Of a DNA stretch of 64,000 bases, positions 1 through 9,579 are shown piece after piece. The stretch lies in the NCBI GenBank assembly GCA_964583095.1, contig CAZOVB010000001.1, positions 62,001-126,000 of the forward strand. The letters are read 5' to 3'. The first letter of the stretch is position 1. Every line of letters starts with the position of its first letter. The position numbers were made by a program, and so were the translations under genes. The notes below the pieces were generated by a model that worked only from the letters and a program-made list of their open reading frames with translations, searched no databases and had not been told where the DNA came from. Source of the DNA: CAZOVB01 sp964583095 (GTDB taxonomy: Bacteria > Planctomycetota > Phycisphaerae > SM23-33).

Positions 1-3000
1 GTTCCAGACGGCATGGATGTACTCCCCCCTCTTCTGGAGACGATGGAAAATCCGAAACTGCTCGGTGAGATCCTCCGCCACAAACGACACGCCCGCCACC
101 TGGTTCTCTCGGTAAATCGGTGAAATCCAAAGGGCTGCCCATACCTCCTGCCCGGACTTGTCGGTCGCCGACGTCACGTGCCGAGAGACGCTCTGGCCCC
201 GGAGAACCTCCTGCAGCAGCGGATCCAGCCGCTCAAACCTTCCCGATTCCTGGAGCATGTGGATGTCGGCCCCAAGGGCCTCGGACTCCTCGTACCCGTA
301 GAGGCCTTGGGCCCCGGCGTTCCAGGACAGGATCCGCCCGAAGGTGTCTGTGGAGTAGATCGCTGCCCGCGTGCTGTCGACGATGGAGGCCAGGTGCCTC
401 CGGGCCGCTTCTGCCTGTTCCTGCTTGGACAGGTCCTGTATGACGGAGAGAAAATAAGACTCGCCGCTGCCGGCCGGGGTCAGGAAGCGAGTCGTCAGCA
501 AGGCCGGAAACACCGTTCCGTCCTTGCGGCGGTACAGCTTGCGAACCGTGGTGGAGTCCTTGTTGCCCGAGACGAGGTCGCTGACGACCGTTTCACTCAG
601 GGGCAGGTCGCTGTTATCGGTGATTTCCCGGAAGCTCATGCCTTTGAGCTCCTCGACCGAGTATCCGACCATGTCCGCGAAACGCGGGTTGACCTCCAGG
701 AAGCTCCCGCCCCGGTCGACATGGACGATTCCAGCCGCAGCAAGGTTGAACGTCTCCCGAAAGCGTTTTCGGCTTTCCTTCAGCGCCTCCTGGGCCCGAG
801 CGAGTTCAGTCACGTCCACCAGGGTAATCACAATATGCCCCCTTCTTGCCCCCTTTTCATCTTGGTAGGGATCGATCCGAACCAGGGCAAATCTGTCGCC
901 CGAAGCAGGGATCTGCTTCTCGATTCGCCTGGCCTGGTTTGCCACGGACTGAACATCCCGCAGAAACTCCGGATAGTCCAGGTCGTGTGAAATCTGCTCA
1001 AACGGGCGATTCTCGTCCCGGGCCAGCAGGTGGACAAACCGTTGGGCCGGCGCGGTGAACTTGCGGACCCGCCCGCTGTCGTCCAGGAAGATCGTCCCAA
1101 CCTGGTTGGTACGTGTGATGTTCTCCAGGTCCTCGGTCAGTTGGGTCAGCTCTTCGATCTTCCGCTGATACTCCTCGTTGACCGTATGGAGTTCTTCGTT
1201 GACCGAGTGGAGTTCCTCATTGGTGCTCTGGAGTTCTTCGTTGGAGACCGTCAGCTCTTCATTGGCGGCCTGGAGTTCCTCGTTGCTGCTCTGCATCTCC
1301 TCCAGGGTCGCCTGCAGATTCTCCCGGGTGGACTGAAGCTCCCGGTGGAGATCCTCGATCCGTGGATCCTGGGTCGATCCCTCCGGGCCTGAGGGCAGTT
1401 GAACTTCCTGCCCGGCCGATCGGCTTGGGGTCTCATCAAAGAAAACGATCCAGTGGCGCACCTGCCTGTTGGGGAGTCCGACCGGTCGGATCCGTAGATC
1501 GACTTTATCGGAAGATCCCTCCGGGCCTGCAAAGACATCTGGGTAGACCACTTCCTCCTGCGAACTTCGACAACGGCGAATCCCTGCCGAGACGGTCGCA
1601 GCCACATCCGGTGGCAGCATCCGTATCAGATTCAACTCAGCCCGTCCGGGTCGGATCCGGACGTACGTCCCGATGTCCCCGATCAAACGGGAGATGTCTC
1701 CGTTTTCTTCCACGACGGCCGCTGCCGGGACGTACCCTTCCACCAAGGCCTCGATAAGCCGCTCTTGCTCGCCCTGCCCAGAGGCAGCAAAGGACAGGGA
1801 TGAATCATGGCCGGAACGGAACCGGGCAACCGATCTGTCGAGCGTATCGGTATTGAACTCCGACGACATCGGCAGCCTCGCCGGGCGGAGGTTGCGATAG
1901 ATCTTCCAGGCGGAGTTGATCTGCGAGAAACCCTCGGATATTGGCCCCAGGGATTCGCTGGGGCCCAGCATCAGGACCCCTCCGTTGCGAAGTGAGAACT
2001 GGAAGGACCGTAGAAGCTGCTGCTGGGCTTCGGGCTGAAAATAAATCAGAACATTGCGGCAGAGGATCAGGTCGATCCGGCCAAAGGGCGGATCGGACAA
2101 CGCATTGTGCTGCGCGAAAACCACCATCTTTCGCAGATCCGATACGATCCGATAGCCCTCTTCGCGGCGATCGAAGAAGCGACTCAGATCCGCCCCGCAG
2201 ACCTCCTTGCGGGTGCTGTCGGGATAGACGCCCTCTCCGGCATATCGAAGAGCCTCGGCATTGACATCGGTAGCGAAGATCTTTACCGGCAGGCCTGGAC
2301 AGCCTTGCCGGTCCCGGAGATGATAAATCTTCATGGCCAGGCTGTAGGCCTCTTCGCCGGTGGAGCACCCCACGTCCCAGAGGCGAAGGGGCCTTTCCTC
2401 TTTGGCTGCCTGGTCGACCAGATCGCAGAGGGTCTCACGCTCGAGCAGATCGAATGCCTGCCGATCCCGGAAGAATTTCGTGACTCCGATCAGGATCTCC
2501 CTTGCCAGGGCCTGGGCCTCGGATTCCTCGCTCTGAACCTTCTGGGCATATCGGTGAAGGGATCTGCACCGTGTCATGGCCATCCGGCGTCCGATGCGTC
2601 GGTTCAAGGTGGAGGCCTTGTACCAGCCCAGGTCCAGACCACTGCAGCGAAGTACAGACTTGCGGAGCTGCTCGAAATCTTCCCGGGAATTCTCTTGCTC
2701 CAACTCCGGCTCGGAAATGCCTCCCGAAAACGACTGGAGGATTGAGCGGAGCTTCTCGGGCATCTGTTCCGGGTGCAGCACGAAGTCCGCCTGGCCCGCC
2801 TGGATCACACTGGAGGGCATGGCCCGGAAGTCGGCGGAACAGGGATCCTGGGCCAGAACCAGCCCGCCGGCCTCGCGTATTCGAACGGCCCCGCGCGTGC
2901 CGTCGGAACCTTTGCCCGACAAAACGATGCCGACCGACCGATCCTCGGCATTATCGGCCAGGCTTTCGAAGAACAGATCAATCGGAAGATGAGGACCCGG

Positions 3001-3315
3001 AAGATCGGACCGTTGGCGAGTTACGAGTTGATCGCCTTCCAGAAGGAGATCTGTGCCCGGACAGATCAGGTAAACGCAGTTTTCCCGGATCGCAACCGGC
3101 TCGGTGACCTGGTGGACCGGTAGAGGGGTGCACCGGCCGAGGATCTGATCCATAAGGCTTTCGTCACCGGCAAGCAGATGCTGAACGACGACAAAACAGA
3201 GCCCCTTCCCGTCCTGCACCGACCGAAAGAACCGCTGCAGAGCTGACACACCGCCAGCCGAAGCCCCGATCCCGACTACGACGGTGGAATTGTTATCCGG
3301 TCCGGACATCACCAT
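1..3315 (-). CDS. CheB-CheR-PAS fusion chemotaxis/sensor protein (3' end outside window)
   Basis: At least 1105 residues are open from the start at 3315 to the window edge, so the C-terminus is missing. Residues 10-195 are a CheB methylesterase: GIGASAGG with Ser19, His46 in VVVQHL, and Asp138 in GKGSDGTRG match the catalytic triad. A CheR methyltransferase follows, with the SAM motif DVGCSTGEEAYSLAM near residue 317. Residues about 655-725 are a coiled coil of repeated NEEL heptads, then at least three PAS-like domains (about 735-840, 840-960, 970-1090). There is no N-terminal receiver, unlike classical CheB. Such fusions usually end in a histidine kinase, which would lie beyond position 1. 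An AGAGAAG ribosome site precedes the ATG; a second ATG lies two codons in. It is divergent from cheV. Role inferred: receptor methylation combined with PAS sensing in one cytoplasmic protein. Confidence 0.9.
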   Translation of the reverse strand, partial: MVMSGPDNNSTVVVGIGASAGGVSALQRFFRSVQDGKGLCFVVVQHLLAGDESLMDQILGRCTPLPVHQVTEPVAIRENCVYLICPGTDLLLEGDQLVTRQRSDLPGPHLPIDLFFESLADNAEDRSVGIVLSGKGSDGTRGAVRIREAGGLVLAQDPCSADFRAMPSSVIQAGQADFVLHPEQMPEKLRSILQSFSGGISEPELEQENSREDFEQLRKSVLRCSGLDLGWYKASTLNRRIGRRMAMTRCRSLHRYAQKVQSEESEAQALAREILIGVTKFFRDRQAFDLLERETLCDLVDQAAKEERPLRLWDVGCSTGEEAYSLAMKIYHLRDRQGCPGLPVKIFATDVNAEALRYAGEGVYPDSTRKEVCGADLSRFFDRREEGYRIVSDLRKMVVFAQHNALSDPPFGRIDLILCRNVLIYFQPEAQQQLLRSFQFSLRNGGVLMLGPSESLGPISEGFSQINSAWKIYRNLRPARLPMSSEFNTDTLDRSVARFRSGHDSSLSFAASGQGEQERLIEALVEGYVPAAAVVEENGDISRLIGDIGTYVRIRPGRAELNLIRMLPPDVAATVSAGIRRCRSSQEEVVYPDVFAGPEGSSDKVDLRIRPVGLPNRQVRHWIVFFDETPSRSAGQEVQLPSGPEGSTQDPRIEDLHRELQSTRENLQATLEEMQSSNEELQAANEELTVSNEELQSTNEELHSVNEELHTVNEEYQRKIEELTQLTEDLENITRTNQVGTIFLDDSGRVRKFTAPAQRFVHLLARDENRPFEQISHDLDYPEFLRDVQSVANQARRIEKQIPASGDRFALVRIDPYQDEKGARRGHIVITLVDVTELARAQEALKESRKRFRETFNLAAAGIVHVDRGGSFLEVNPRFADMVGYSVEELKGMSFREITDNSDLPLSETVVSDLVSGNKDSTTVRKLYRRKDGTVFPALLTTRFLTPAGSGESYFLSVIQDLSKQEQAEAARRHLASIVDSTRAAIYSTDTFGRILSWNAGAQGLYGYEESEALGADIHMLQESGRFERLDPLLQEVLRGQSVSRHVTSATDKSGQEVWAALWISPIYRENQVAGVSFVAEDLTEQFRIFHRLQKRGEYIHAVWN

Positions 3316-3604
3316 GTCTTCTCTATCAGCAGCGGAATGTGAACATCGAAATCTGCAGCCCCGGCGCTGCAGAAGGCTAGATCTGAGAATAACCGCAATC
3401 TCCCTGCCAACCAATACCCAAGCCAGGAATCGGCAAAACCCCTATTTTTCCGGTTTCGGCTCAAAAGGCCTCCGGTTCTTCCGACAATAAAGCTGTACAG
3501 CGCTGAGGCCGGACCCTGCCAGGCCACCTGCTGCGCCCCTGCAGGGACGACCAGTCCTGGAGGCGGTTCCAGGGCAACCATTCGGGACAGAAAGGCAAAC
3601 CAAG

Positions 3605-4573
3605 ATGGCCAGAGACGGCATACTTCTGGAGTCAGGGACCAATGAAGTGGAGATCCTGGAATTCATCCTCCAGGGCCAGAGCTTTGGCGTCAATGTCCTC
3701 AAGATCCAGGCGATCGAACAGTATGACTCCGACCGCGTCACCGAGATTCCCCTCTCCCATCAGGCGATCATGGGAATGTTCCTCTTCCGGGACCACACCA
3801 TCCCGCTGATCGACCTCGCTGCCGAGATGAACATACGAGGCCGATCGGCCAAACGCGACGGCAACGAGCAGACCCAGAGCAACCGCATCATACTTGTCAT
3901 GGAATTCAACGGGATGCGGACAGCTTTCCTGGTCGACGGTGTGAATCGGATTCATCGCGTCAGTTGGGACCGCATCAGCCCGATGAGCACCGTGCTTTCC
4001 GACAGCAACTCGGAATTCACCGGGTCGGTCAATCTCGAAAAGCGTGAAGTCCTGATCGTGGATATCGAAAAAGTTGTCGCCCAGATCCTCCCCCAGGCCC
4101 GGATGGAGTATCTCCAGGAAAGGGATATGGACCATCCGAAGGCTTCCAATCGACCCGAGGTCAAGATCGTCCTGGCCGAGGATTCATCGGCCATCCGGGC
4201 CATGATCACCTCGGTCCTTCAGAAGGGGCAGTACACCAGCATCGAGGATTTCGACAACGGCCTGTCCGCTTACGAGTACATGAAGATCTGCAAAGCCCAG
4301 GCGGATGAAACCGGCAAACCTTTCGCCGGCATGGTCTCTGTCCTGATTTCGGATATCGAGATGCCCCAGATGGATGGGCTGACCCTTTGCAGGAATGTCC
4401 GCAACGAACTTCAGCAGGAACAGATGCCCGTGATCATGTTCTCTTCCCTGATCAACGATCAGTCGGCCGAGAAATGCCGCGCCGTGGGGGCCACCTCCTG
4501 GATCTCCAAACCGCAGATTGGCGAACTGGTGGCAAAGCTCGATCAGTTGTGCCTGGAAGAAGCCGCCCGGTAG
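3605..4573 (+). CDS. cheV: CheV: CheW-like adaptor fused to a receiver domain
   Basis: 322 residues. Residues about 15-165 are a CheW-like scaffold (EILEFILQGQSFGVNVLKIQ, then IPLIDLAAEM). Residues about 190-315 are a response-regulator receiver with the acidic pair in VLAEDSS, the phospho-accepting Asp in LISDIEMPQMDG and the Lys in WISKPQ. CheV proteins couple receptors to CheA and tune adaptation by phosphorylation. It is head-to-head with the CheB-CheR fusion across 289 bp, which suggests shared use in one chemosensory pathway. No CheA, CheY or receptor gene lies in the window, so partners must be elsewhere. The family call is firm; the specific pathway is not known. Confidence 0.93.
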   Translation: MARDGILLESGTNEVEILEFILQGQSFGVNVLKIQAIEQYDSDRVTEIPLSHQAIMGMFLFRDHTIPLIDLAAEMNIRGRSAKRDGNEQTQSNRIILVMEFNGMRTAFLVDGVNRIHRVSWDRISPMSTVLSDSNSEFTGSVNLEKREVLIVDIEKVVAQILPQARMEYLQERDMDHPKASNRPEVKIVLAEDSSAIRAMITSVLQKGQYTSIEDFDNGLSAYEYMKICKAQADETGKPFAGMVSVLISDIEMPQMDGLTLCRNVRNELQQEQMPVIMFSSLINDQSAEKCRAVGATSWISKPQIGELVAKLDQLCLEEAAR

Positions 4574-4579
4574 AACGGC

Positions 4580-5020
4580 TCAGGGGGTCTCGACCAGCAC
4601 GTTCACAGGTCCGTCTGCCTGGCTTTCGATTACCATCTCGGCCCCGAACCGCCCGGTCTGTACGTTTCCCACCAGGCCTCCCAAGGCTGCCACGAACTCC
4701 TCGTGGAGTTTTCGGGCTGAATCGGCCTCCATCGCAGGTGCAAAGCTGGGCCTTCTGCCCTTGCGGGTGTCGGCCTGGAGGGTGAAGTTCGATATCGCCA
4801 GAATCCCCCCACCCACATCTTCCACACTGAGGTTGAGCTTCTCCTGGACATCTTCGAAGATCCGCAGGCCCACTACCTTCCTCGCAAGCTTCCGCGCGTC
4901 CTGGGCCGTGTCCCCATGGGCAACGCCCACGTAGACCAGCAGTCCCTGGTCAATTCGACCCAGGCACCGGCCTTGGACCCAGACACCGGCGGACTTGACC
5001 CTTTGCAACAATGCACGCAT
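4580..5020 (-). CDS. dtd: D-aminoacyl-tRNA deacylase
   Basis: 146 residues, the normal length for DTD, which hydrolyses D-amino acids wrongly attached to tRNA. The start MRALLQRV matches the family N-terminus, and AAAGGAG sits eight bases before this ATG, so it is preferred over an in-frame ATG seven codons upstream. Family motifs seen are GLLVYVGV, RIFEDVQEKLNLS, SNFTLQADT and RRPSF. The usual C-terminal GPVT motif, part of the cross-subunit site, reads GPVN here. It lies 32 bp downstream of the WYL regulator gene on the same strand and probably shares its transcript. It ends 6 bp from cheV, which converges on it. Confidence 0.94.
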   Translation of the reverse strand: MRALLQRVKSAGVWVQGRCLGRIDQGLLVYVGVAHGDTAQDARKLARKVVGLRIFEDVQEKLNLSVEDVGGGILAISNFTLQADTRKGRRPSFAPAMEADSARKLHEEFVAALGGLVGNVQTGRFGAEMVIESQADGPVNVLVETP

Positions 5021-5052
5021 GCGACGAACTCCTTTCGCCACAAGCCTATCAA

Positions 5053-6063
5053 TCAGGAATCGGAGGGGCCAGCTTCTGCTTCAGACTTCCCGGTTTGGTA
5101 GATTCTGACCATGCGCTGGGCTGTCTGTTGAATGCGATCCCGCAACTGCCTGGGTTCTCTCACTTCCACCTGATCGCCGTAGCCCAGAATCCACCAACTG
5201 ATTTCGCCCAGGCCGTCGACGCGACAGGTAAACTCGATCGAGCCATCCTCGTTCTGATTGATCTGCTGCGTCGGGTGCCAGATGACTTCCGCAACATTTC
5301 CGGCGACCTTCGAGCTGAAATGAAGGTGGATGTCATACTCCTTTCCTTCGGGAATCATGCTCCAGGCCAGCCCGAAGTGCTCATCCGGGTCGAAATCCTC
5401 CCCGTTCTCGAACCTGGCCGTAGAGACCGAAAGGTTTTCGATTCGATTGAGCTTGAACGTCCGAACTTCCCTGTGCATTTCGCTGTGGCCGATCACGTAC
5501 CATCCCCGCTGGAAGAACATCAAACGGTACGGATGCAGACGCAGTTCGATCCGGTCCTCTTCCGTAAAGCTCCGGTAGGTCATACGACAGATGTTCTTCT
5601 TGGCGATGGCCGAGACAAGATCCTCGAAGACTTCCTCGCTCTGTTGTGCATCCCCGGCGGCCGGGGGGCCAAGATGAACCGCCATGTGCTCCAGGACACT
5701 GCCTACATGATTGCGGACATACGAAGGAAGTACGCCCTCGATCTTCATCGCGGCCCGGGATGCCTGGCTCAGAAGCGGAACCTTGCTTGATCCCCTGAGT
5801 CTCCGGGCCAGGACGAGAATCGAAAGCGCTTCAGCCAGATCCAGGTTGATCGGAGGCAAAAAGAAATGGCTGTTGATCCGATAGCTGCTCTGCTCCGGAT
5901 CGAAGAAATAGGGAATCTTGGCCATCTCCAGGATATTCAAATCCCGGAAGATGGTCCTTCGACTGACTTCCAGCTCCCTGGCAAGTTCGGCCGGTGTGTA
6001 CCGCCTGCCGCTCTGGAGCAGCGTGATGAGGCGTAAGAGCCTGTAAATTCTACTTATGCGCAT
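5053..6063 (-). CDS. WYL-domain transcriptional regulator (YafY-type)
   Basis: 336 residues. An N-terminal winged helix-turn-helix (about 1-55, with LARELEVSRRTIFRDL) is followed by a WYL domain (about 150-230, motif RGWYVIGHS) and a WCX-like C-terminal region. WYL regulators often bind nucleic-acid or other small ligands; the ligand here is unknown. It is probably the first gene of a two-gene unit with dtd. A 7-7-7 inverted repeat (GGTGACA, spacer, TGTCACC) lies 22-42 bp upstream of its start, a good site for autoregulation. No defence genes are adjacent, so a phage-defence role is not supported by context. Confidence 0.88.
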   Translation of the reverse strand: MRISRIYRLLRLITLLQSGRRYTPAELARELEVSRRTIFRDLNILEMAKIPYFFDPEQSSYRINSHFFLPPINLDLAEALSILVLARRLRGSSKVPLLSQASRAAMKIEGVLPSYVRNHVGSVLEHMAVHLGPPAAGDAQQSEEVFEDLVSAIAKKNICRMTYRSFTEEDRIELRLHPYRLMFFQRGWYVIGHSEMHREVRTFKLNRIENLSVSTARFENGEDFDPDEHFGLAWSMIPEGKEYDIHLHFSSKVAGNVAEVIWHPTQQINQNEDGSIEFTCRVDGLGEISWWILGYGDQVEVREPRQLRDRIQQTAQRMVRIYQTGKSEAEAGPSDS

Positions 6064-6084
6064 GGCATAGGTATAGAGACCACG

Positions 6085-6105
6085 GGTGACAGCTTAGGTG
6101 TCACC
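6085..6105. promoter_or_regulatory. Inverted repeat, candidate operator of the WYL regulator
   Basis: The arms GGTGACA (6085-6091) and TGTCACC (6099-6105) are perfectly complementary and separated by seven bases. The site lies just upstream of the WYL regulator start at 6063. Between repeat and start, the minus strand carries TATACC, which could be a -10 box. The repeat is directly visible; its recognition by the regulator is inferred. Confidence 0.5.
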
Positions 6106-6187
6106 GGCCAGGAATTTGGCGCAAGATTTTGTCATTACTGCCTCTACGAATTCTGCTTGCCTGCCAAATACCTTTCCGCAGTTCCGC

Positions 6188-7966
6188 CTATTCCACCTCG
6201 TCGCCGGCCGTATCGAAACCCGATTCCTGCTCATTTTCCGGGAAGACCTCCGGCCTGGCCGGCATCTGGGCCTCGTGAGGGGGCCAGGGCTCATCTCCCC
6301 AGATGGCCGGGAACATGTCGCGAACGGACTGGTTGATCTGCACCTGGTTCCAGTCCAGGATCGTACCGGTTACCTGGGCCAGTTCCACGATGGCCAGGTT
6401 GTAGTTCACCCGCGCCTGGACCAGCGCCTGCGAGCCCGAGGCCAGTGTCTGCTGTGCCTGGAGCTTCACATTGAGGAATTCCGGGCTCAGGCGTCCCAGA
6501 AGCTTCTCCCGGGCGTTGAGAGCGTCGAGCTGTGCCTGTGCGGCATCGACGGCCTTCTCCTGGGCCTGCATCTCGGCATAGGACGTCCGGATCTGGCGAA
6601 TCCGCTCGCGAACCTGCACCGCCACCGCGTCGGCGGTATTCTGCAGCGAAGCACGGGCCTGGCTCTTACGCAGTTCCGCTTCGGTCAGGTCGGCCCGTCG
6701 GGCGCGATTGCCAAGGGGATACTCGAAGTTCAATTGGATCATGTAGCTCACGTAATCCAGGCTGGAAAGATACTGGTGCGCCTGGTGCAGCGTCTTGTCG
6801 CGCCCCATCACGCCGGCAGAAGCCGTCAGGTCCAGCCGGGGAAGCAACTGGTTTTCAGCGATGGTGATGTTCACATCCTCGATCGCAATCGCCTGGCGAG
6901 CCTGTTCGAGAATGGGGCTGTTCTCCAGGGCTGCCAGCAACTGGTCGTTGACATCCGGTTCGACGCGCTCTTCCAGCAGCGGCGAGATGGCCACCACCTG
7001 GACATCGCTGGAGGTGGTCAGATTCAGCACCGGATCGCTCATCAGCCGCAAAAGGGCATCGCGGGCGTCCCGAACGGCCTTCTGGGCCCGGATCAGGGCG
7101 GCATTTCGCTGTTCGACGGCCGCCTCGGCCTGCTTGACCTCCACCTCGGTGGCGTCCTGAATCTTCCGGGCCTTCATCCGGTCCCGCGTTTCGACGGTCT
7201 TTTTGAGCAGTTCAGCCTGGATGCGGTAATCCTCCTGGGCGCGATAGAGCGTCCAGTAGGCGCTGTAGACGTCGAAGATCGTCTGTTCGACCGTCTGGCG
7301 AAATTGCTGGCGGCTGATGCGATGGTTGATCCGGGCAATCCGCAACTGGGCCAGGTTGAAGGCAGGTCCAACCCCTCGCAGCAGCGGCTGGGTGATCTCC
7401 AGGCCGATCTCCGGAGCCCAGTTGGTCCGCGGGCTGGAGCCGAAATCGTTCCAGTTCCGCGTCAAGGCCCAGGAGATGGAGTAATTCGTACCGGTAGGCA
7501 GCAACTGTCTCAGACCTACCTCGAAGGTGCGTTCCTCGCTGGATCCGCTGAAGAAACCCGTCGCCGTTCCCTGGGTATCGATATTGTTGTAGCCGGCTGA
7601 GGCGAACACGGCCGGATCGAAAGCCGCAGCGGCCCGGACCATCTCCTGGTAGCTGATCCTCGGATCATAGGCAACCACGCGGACCGAGGGATTGTTGGCC
7701 AGGGTGCGCATCACCGCGTCGGTCAGGCTGAGGTAGACCTTGCCGTCATCGACCTGCAACTGCGGACCGGCCGATGGGGGCTGAGGCTGTAACCAACCCA
7801 GATCCCGGTCGGAAAGGTCGTATTCTCCTCGCTGTTGAGGCCCGGCCTTGGCCAGTTCCCGGTAGTAACGCGACAGCACGGTAGCGTCCATGCTTCCGGG
7901 GCTGACACAGCCCAGTTGCCACAGGATCAACCCTGCGCTAAGCCACACGAAATGTCTGTTCTTCAT
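6188..7966 (-). CDS. TolC-like outer-membrane efflux lipoprotein
   Basis: 592 residues. The N-terminus has a hydrophobic segment ending in a lipobox (LWQLGC, Cys20), so it is probably a lipid-anchored outer-membrane channel. Two outer-membrane-efflux repeats are visible, including LEITQPLLRG and FEYPLGNRARRADL, with long helical stretches rich in Ala, Gln and Glu (for example EVKQAEAAVEQRNAALIRAQK) typical of the periplasmic barrel. Such proteins work with RND, ABC or type I pumps. No pump or membrane-fusion gene is adjacent, so the partner is unlinked. It is divergent from the phosphomutase gene. Confidence 0.9.
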   Translation of the reverse strand: MKNRHFVWLSAGLILWQLGCVSPGSMDATVLSRYYRELAKAGPQQRGEYDLSDRDLGWLQPQPPSAGPQLQVDDGKVYLSLTDAVMRTLANNPSVRVVAYDPRISYQEMVRAAAAFDPAVFASAGYNNIDTQGTATGFFSGSSEERTFEVGLRQLLPTGTNYSISWALTRNWNDFGSSPRTNWAPEIGLEITQPLLRGVGPAFNLAQLRIARINHRISRQQFRQTVEQTIFDVYSAYWTLYRAQEDYRIQAELLKKTVETRDRMKARKIQDATEVEVKQAEAAVEQRNAALIRAQKAVRDARDALLRLMSDPVLNLTTSSDVQVVAISPLLEERVEPDVNDQLLAALENSPILEQARQAIAIEDVNITIAENQLLPRLDLTASAGVMGRDKTLHQAHQYLSSLDYVSYMIQLNFEYPLGNRARRADLTEAELRKSQARASLQNTADAVAVQVRERIRQIRTSYAEMQAQEKAVDAAQAQLDALNAREKLLGRLSPEFLNVKLQAQQTLASGSQALVQARVNYNLAIVELAQVTGTILDWNQVQINQSVRDMFPAIWGDEPWPPHEAQMPARPEVFPENEQESGFDTAGDEVE

Positions 7967-8096
7967 AGCAATGATCGCCTTTGCTTTGGGGCCAACCCCA
8001 TCTGCCAGTGACTAGGTACCATAGAAATACTCGGCAACTGGGGCTACGGCGCTGGAGGAATCTCTTGGGTTCCGGGGTTTCCTGAGAGCAAGATCG

Positions 8097-8124
8097 TTGC
8101 ATTCGCACGATATTTCAATACCAT
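8097..8124 (+). promoter_or_regulatory. Candidate sigma70-type promoter for the phosphomutase gene
   Basis: TTGCAT (8097-8102) and TACCAT (8119-8124) are separated by 16 bp, about 38 bp before the start codon at 8162. Each box matches four of six consensus bases, so this is plausible rather than strong. Confidence 0.35.
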
Positions 8125-8161
8125 TTCCATTGACAGCCCCCTTACTCGAAAGGTTTTTGCG

Positions 8162-9547
8162 ATGGCTGACATCGATAAAGTATTCAAGGCGTACGACGTT
8201 CGCGGGCTTTACGGCGACGAGATTGACGAGGACCTGGCCTGGAAGATCGGCTATGCCTCGGCCCAGTTTCTTCGTTCGAGCCTCAGTGGCTACGAGCGCG
8301 GGCAATCTTCCACCAACCGCATCGTCATCGGACGCGACATGCGCCCGCACAGCGAGCCGCTGGCCAAGGCGCTCATTGACGGCGTGACCAGCAGCGGAGC
8401 CGGTTGTATCGACATCGGCCTGGTCGACACGCCCATGGTGTATTTTGCGATCAACCATTTCGGTTCGTGCGGGGGTATACAGATTACCGCCTCGCACAAC
8501 CCGGTGGAATACAACGGGTTCAAGATTTCCGCCCTCAAAGCCAAGCCCGTGGGCCAGGATACCGGCCTGGAGGAGATCAAACGGATCGTTCAGGGGCTCA
8601 ACCGAATGCCCGATGGGGCCATCATCTCCCGAGCCCAGAACGTGGACCTCTGGGACGAGTACCGCAAGCACGTCCTGAAATTCCTGAACCTGCCTCGCAA
8701 ACTCAAGGTCGTGATCGACGCCTCCAACGGCATGGGCGGCAAAATGTTCCCGGCCCTGTTCAACGGAATCGAAAACCTGGAGATCATCCCGGTCAATTTC
8801 GAAATCGGCCAGGGCTTCGTTCACCCGCCCAACCCGCTGGTCGAAGCCAACCTCCAGTGGACCAAGGACGCCGTCAACGAACACAAGGCCGATCTGGGAA
8901 TCTGCTCCGACGGCGACGCCGATCGATGCATGTTCGTTGATGAACTGGGCAACACGGTCCGCTGTGACCTGATGACCGCCCTGATGGCCAAGCGATTCCT
9001 GGCAGAAAACCCCGGCGCGATGGTTGTCTACGACCTCCGCTCCAGCCGGGTGGTGGCCGAGGAAGTCCGGGCCGCCGGCGGCGTACCACGGCGCGAACGT
9101 GTCGGCCATGCCTTTATGAAAAAGGCCCTGGCCACCGGCCATGCAGTCTTCGGAGGTGAACTCAGCGGCCACTTCTACTTCCGAGACAACTACAATGCCG
9201 ACTCCGGCGCCATCGCCTTTGCGACCGCCTGTTCCCTGCTGAGCGAGCAGGACAGGCCGCTGAGCGAACTGGTCGCACCGCTTCGCAGATACAGCCACAG
9301 CGGCGAGATCAATTTCCAGGTCGACGACAAGCAGGCAAAGATGAAGGAGGTCGAGGAGGTTTTCTCCGAAGGCGAAATCGATCATCTCGACGGCGTGACA
9401 GTCCAGTTCGAGGAATGGTGGTGCAACGTCAGGCCTTCCAATACCGAGCCCCTGCTGCGTCTGAGTCTGGAAGCCAAGAACCAGTCCATGATGAACGAGA
9501 AGCTCCAAGAGGTCAAAAAGATCCTGGGTGAGCCGGTCGACCACTAA
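8162..9547 (+). CDS. Phosphomannomutase/phosphoglucomutase
   Basis: 461 residues, the usual size for the alpha-D-phosphohexomutase family (AlgC/ManB type), which interconverts hexose 1- and 6-phosphates for polysaccharide and nucleotide-sugar synthesis. The start is set by AAAGG eight bases upstream. Seen motifs are the N-terminal FKAYDVRG, the catalytic phosphoserine loop ITASHNP near residue 110, the metal loop DGDADR near residue 250, the sugar-binding GGELSGH, and the C-terminal phosphate-binding RPSNTEPLLRL. It stands alone between a divergent efflux gene and a convergent operon. Substrate choice between mannose and glucose cannot be settled from sequence. Confidence 0.93.
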   Translation: MADIDKVFKAYDVRGLYGDEIDEDLAWKIGYASAQFLRSSLSGYERGQSSTNRIVIGRDMRPHSEPLAKALIDGVTSSGAGCIDIGLVDTPMVYFAINHFGSCGGIQITASHNPVEYNGFKISALKAKPVGQDTGLEEIKRIVQGLNRMPDGAIISRAQNVDLWDEYRKHVLKFLNLPRKLKVVIDASNGMGGKMFPALFNGIENLEIIPVNFEIGQGFVHPPNPLVEANLQWTKDAVNEHKADLGICSDGDADRCMFVDELGNTVRCDLMTALMAKRFLAENPGAMVVYDLRSSRVVAEEVRAAGGVPRRERVGHAFMKKALATGHAVFGGELSGHFYFRDNYNADSGAIAFATACSLLSEQDRPLSELVAPLRRYSHSGEINFQVDDKQAKMKEVEEVFSEGEIDHLDGVTVQFEEWWCNVRPSNTEPLLRLSLEAKNQSMMNEKLQEVKKILGEPVDH

Positions 9548-9553
9548 GCCGGC

Positions 9554-9573
9554 CCCGGCCGCCCTTTGCCGGG
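9554..9573. terminator. Possible hairpin between convergent genes
   Basis: CCCGGC (9554-9559) pairs with GCCGGG (9568-9573) across an 8-base loop, between the ends of the phosphomutase gene and the convergent U32-like gene. No U-tract follows on either strand, so termination is only possible. Confidence 0.3.
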
Positions 9574-9579
9574 AGGGGG

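Noticed and set aside
3462..3492. Possible flagellar sigma28 promoter before cheV (CTCAAAAG and CCGACAATAA)
   Set aside because: The -10 part matches poorly and spacing is ambiguous.
6098..7600. Open frame of 500 codons on the plus strand
   Set aside because: It is antisense to the TolC-like gene and has no recognisable features.
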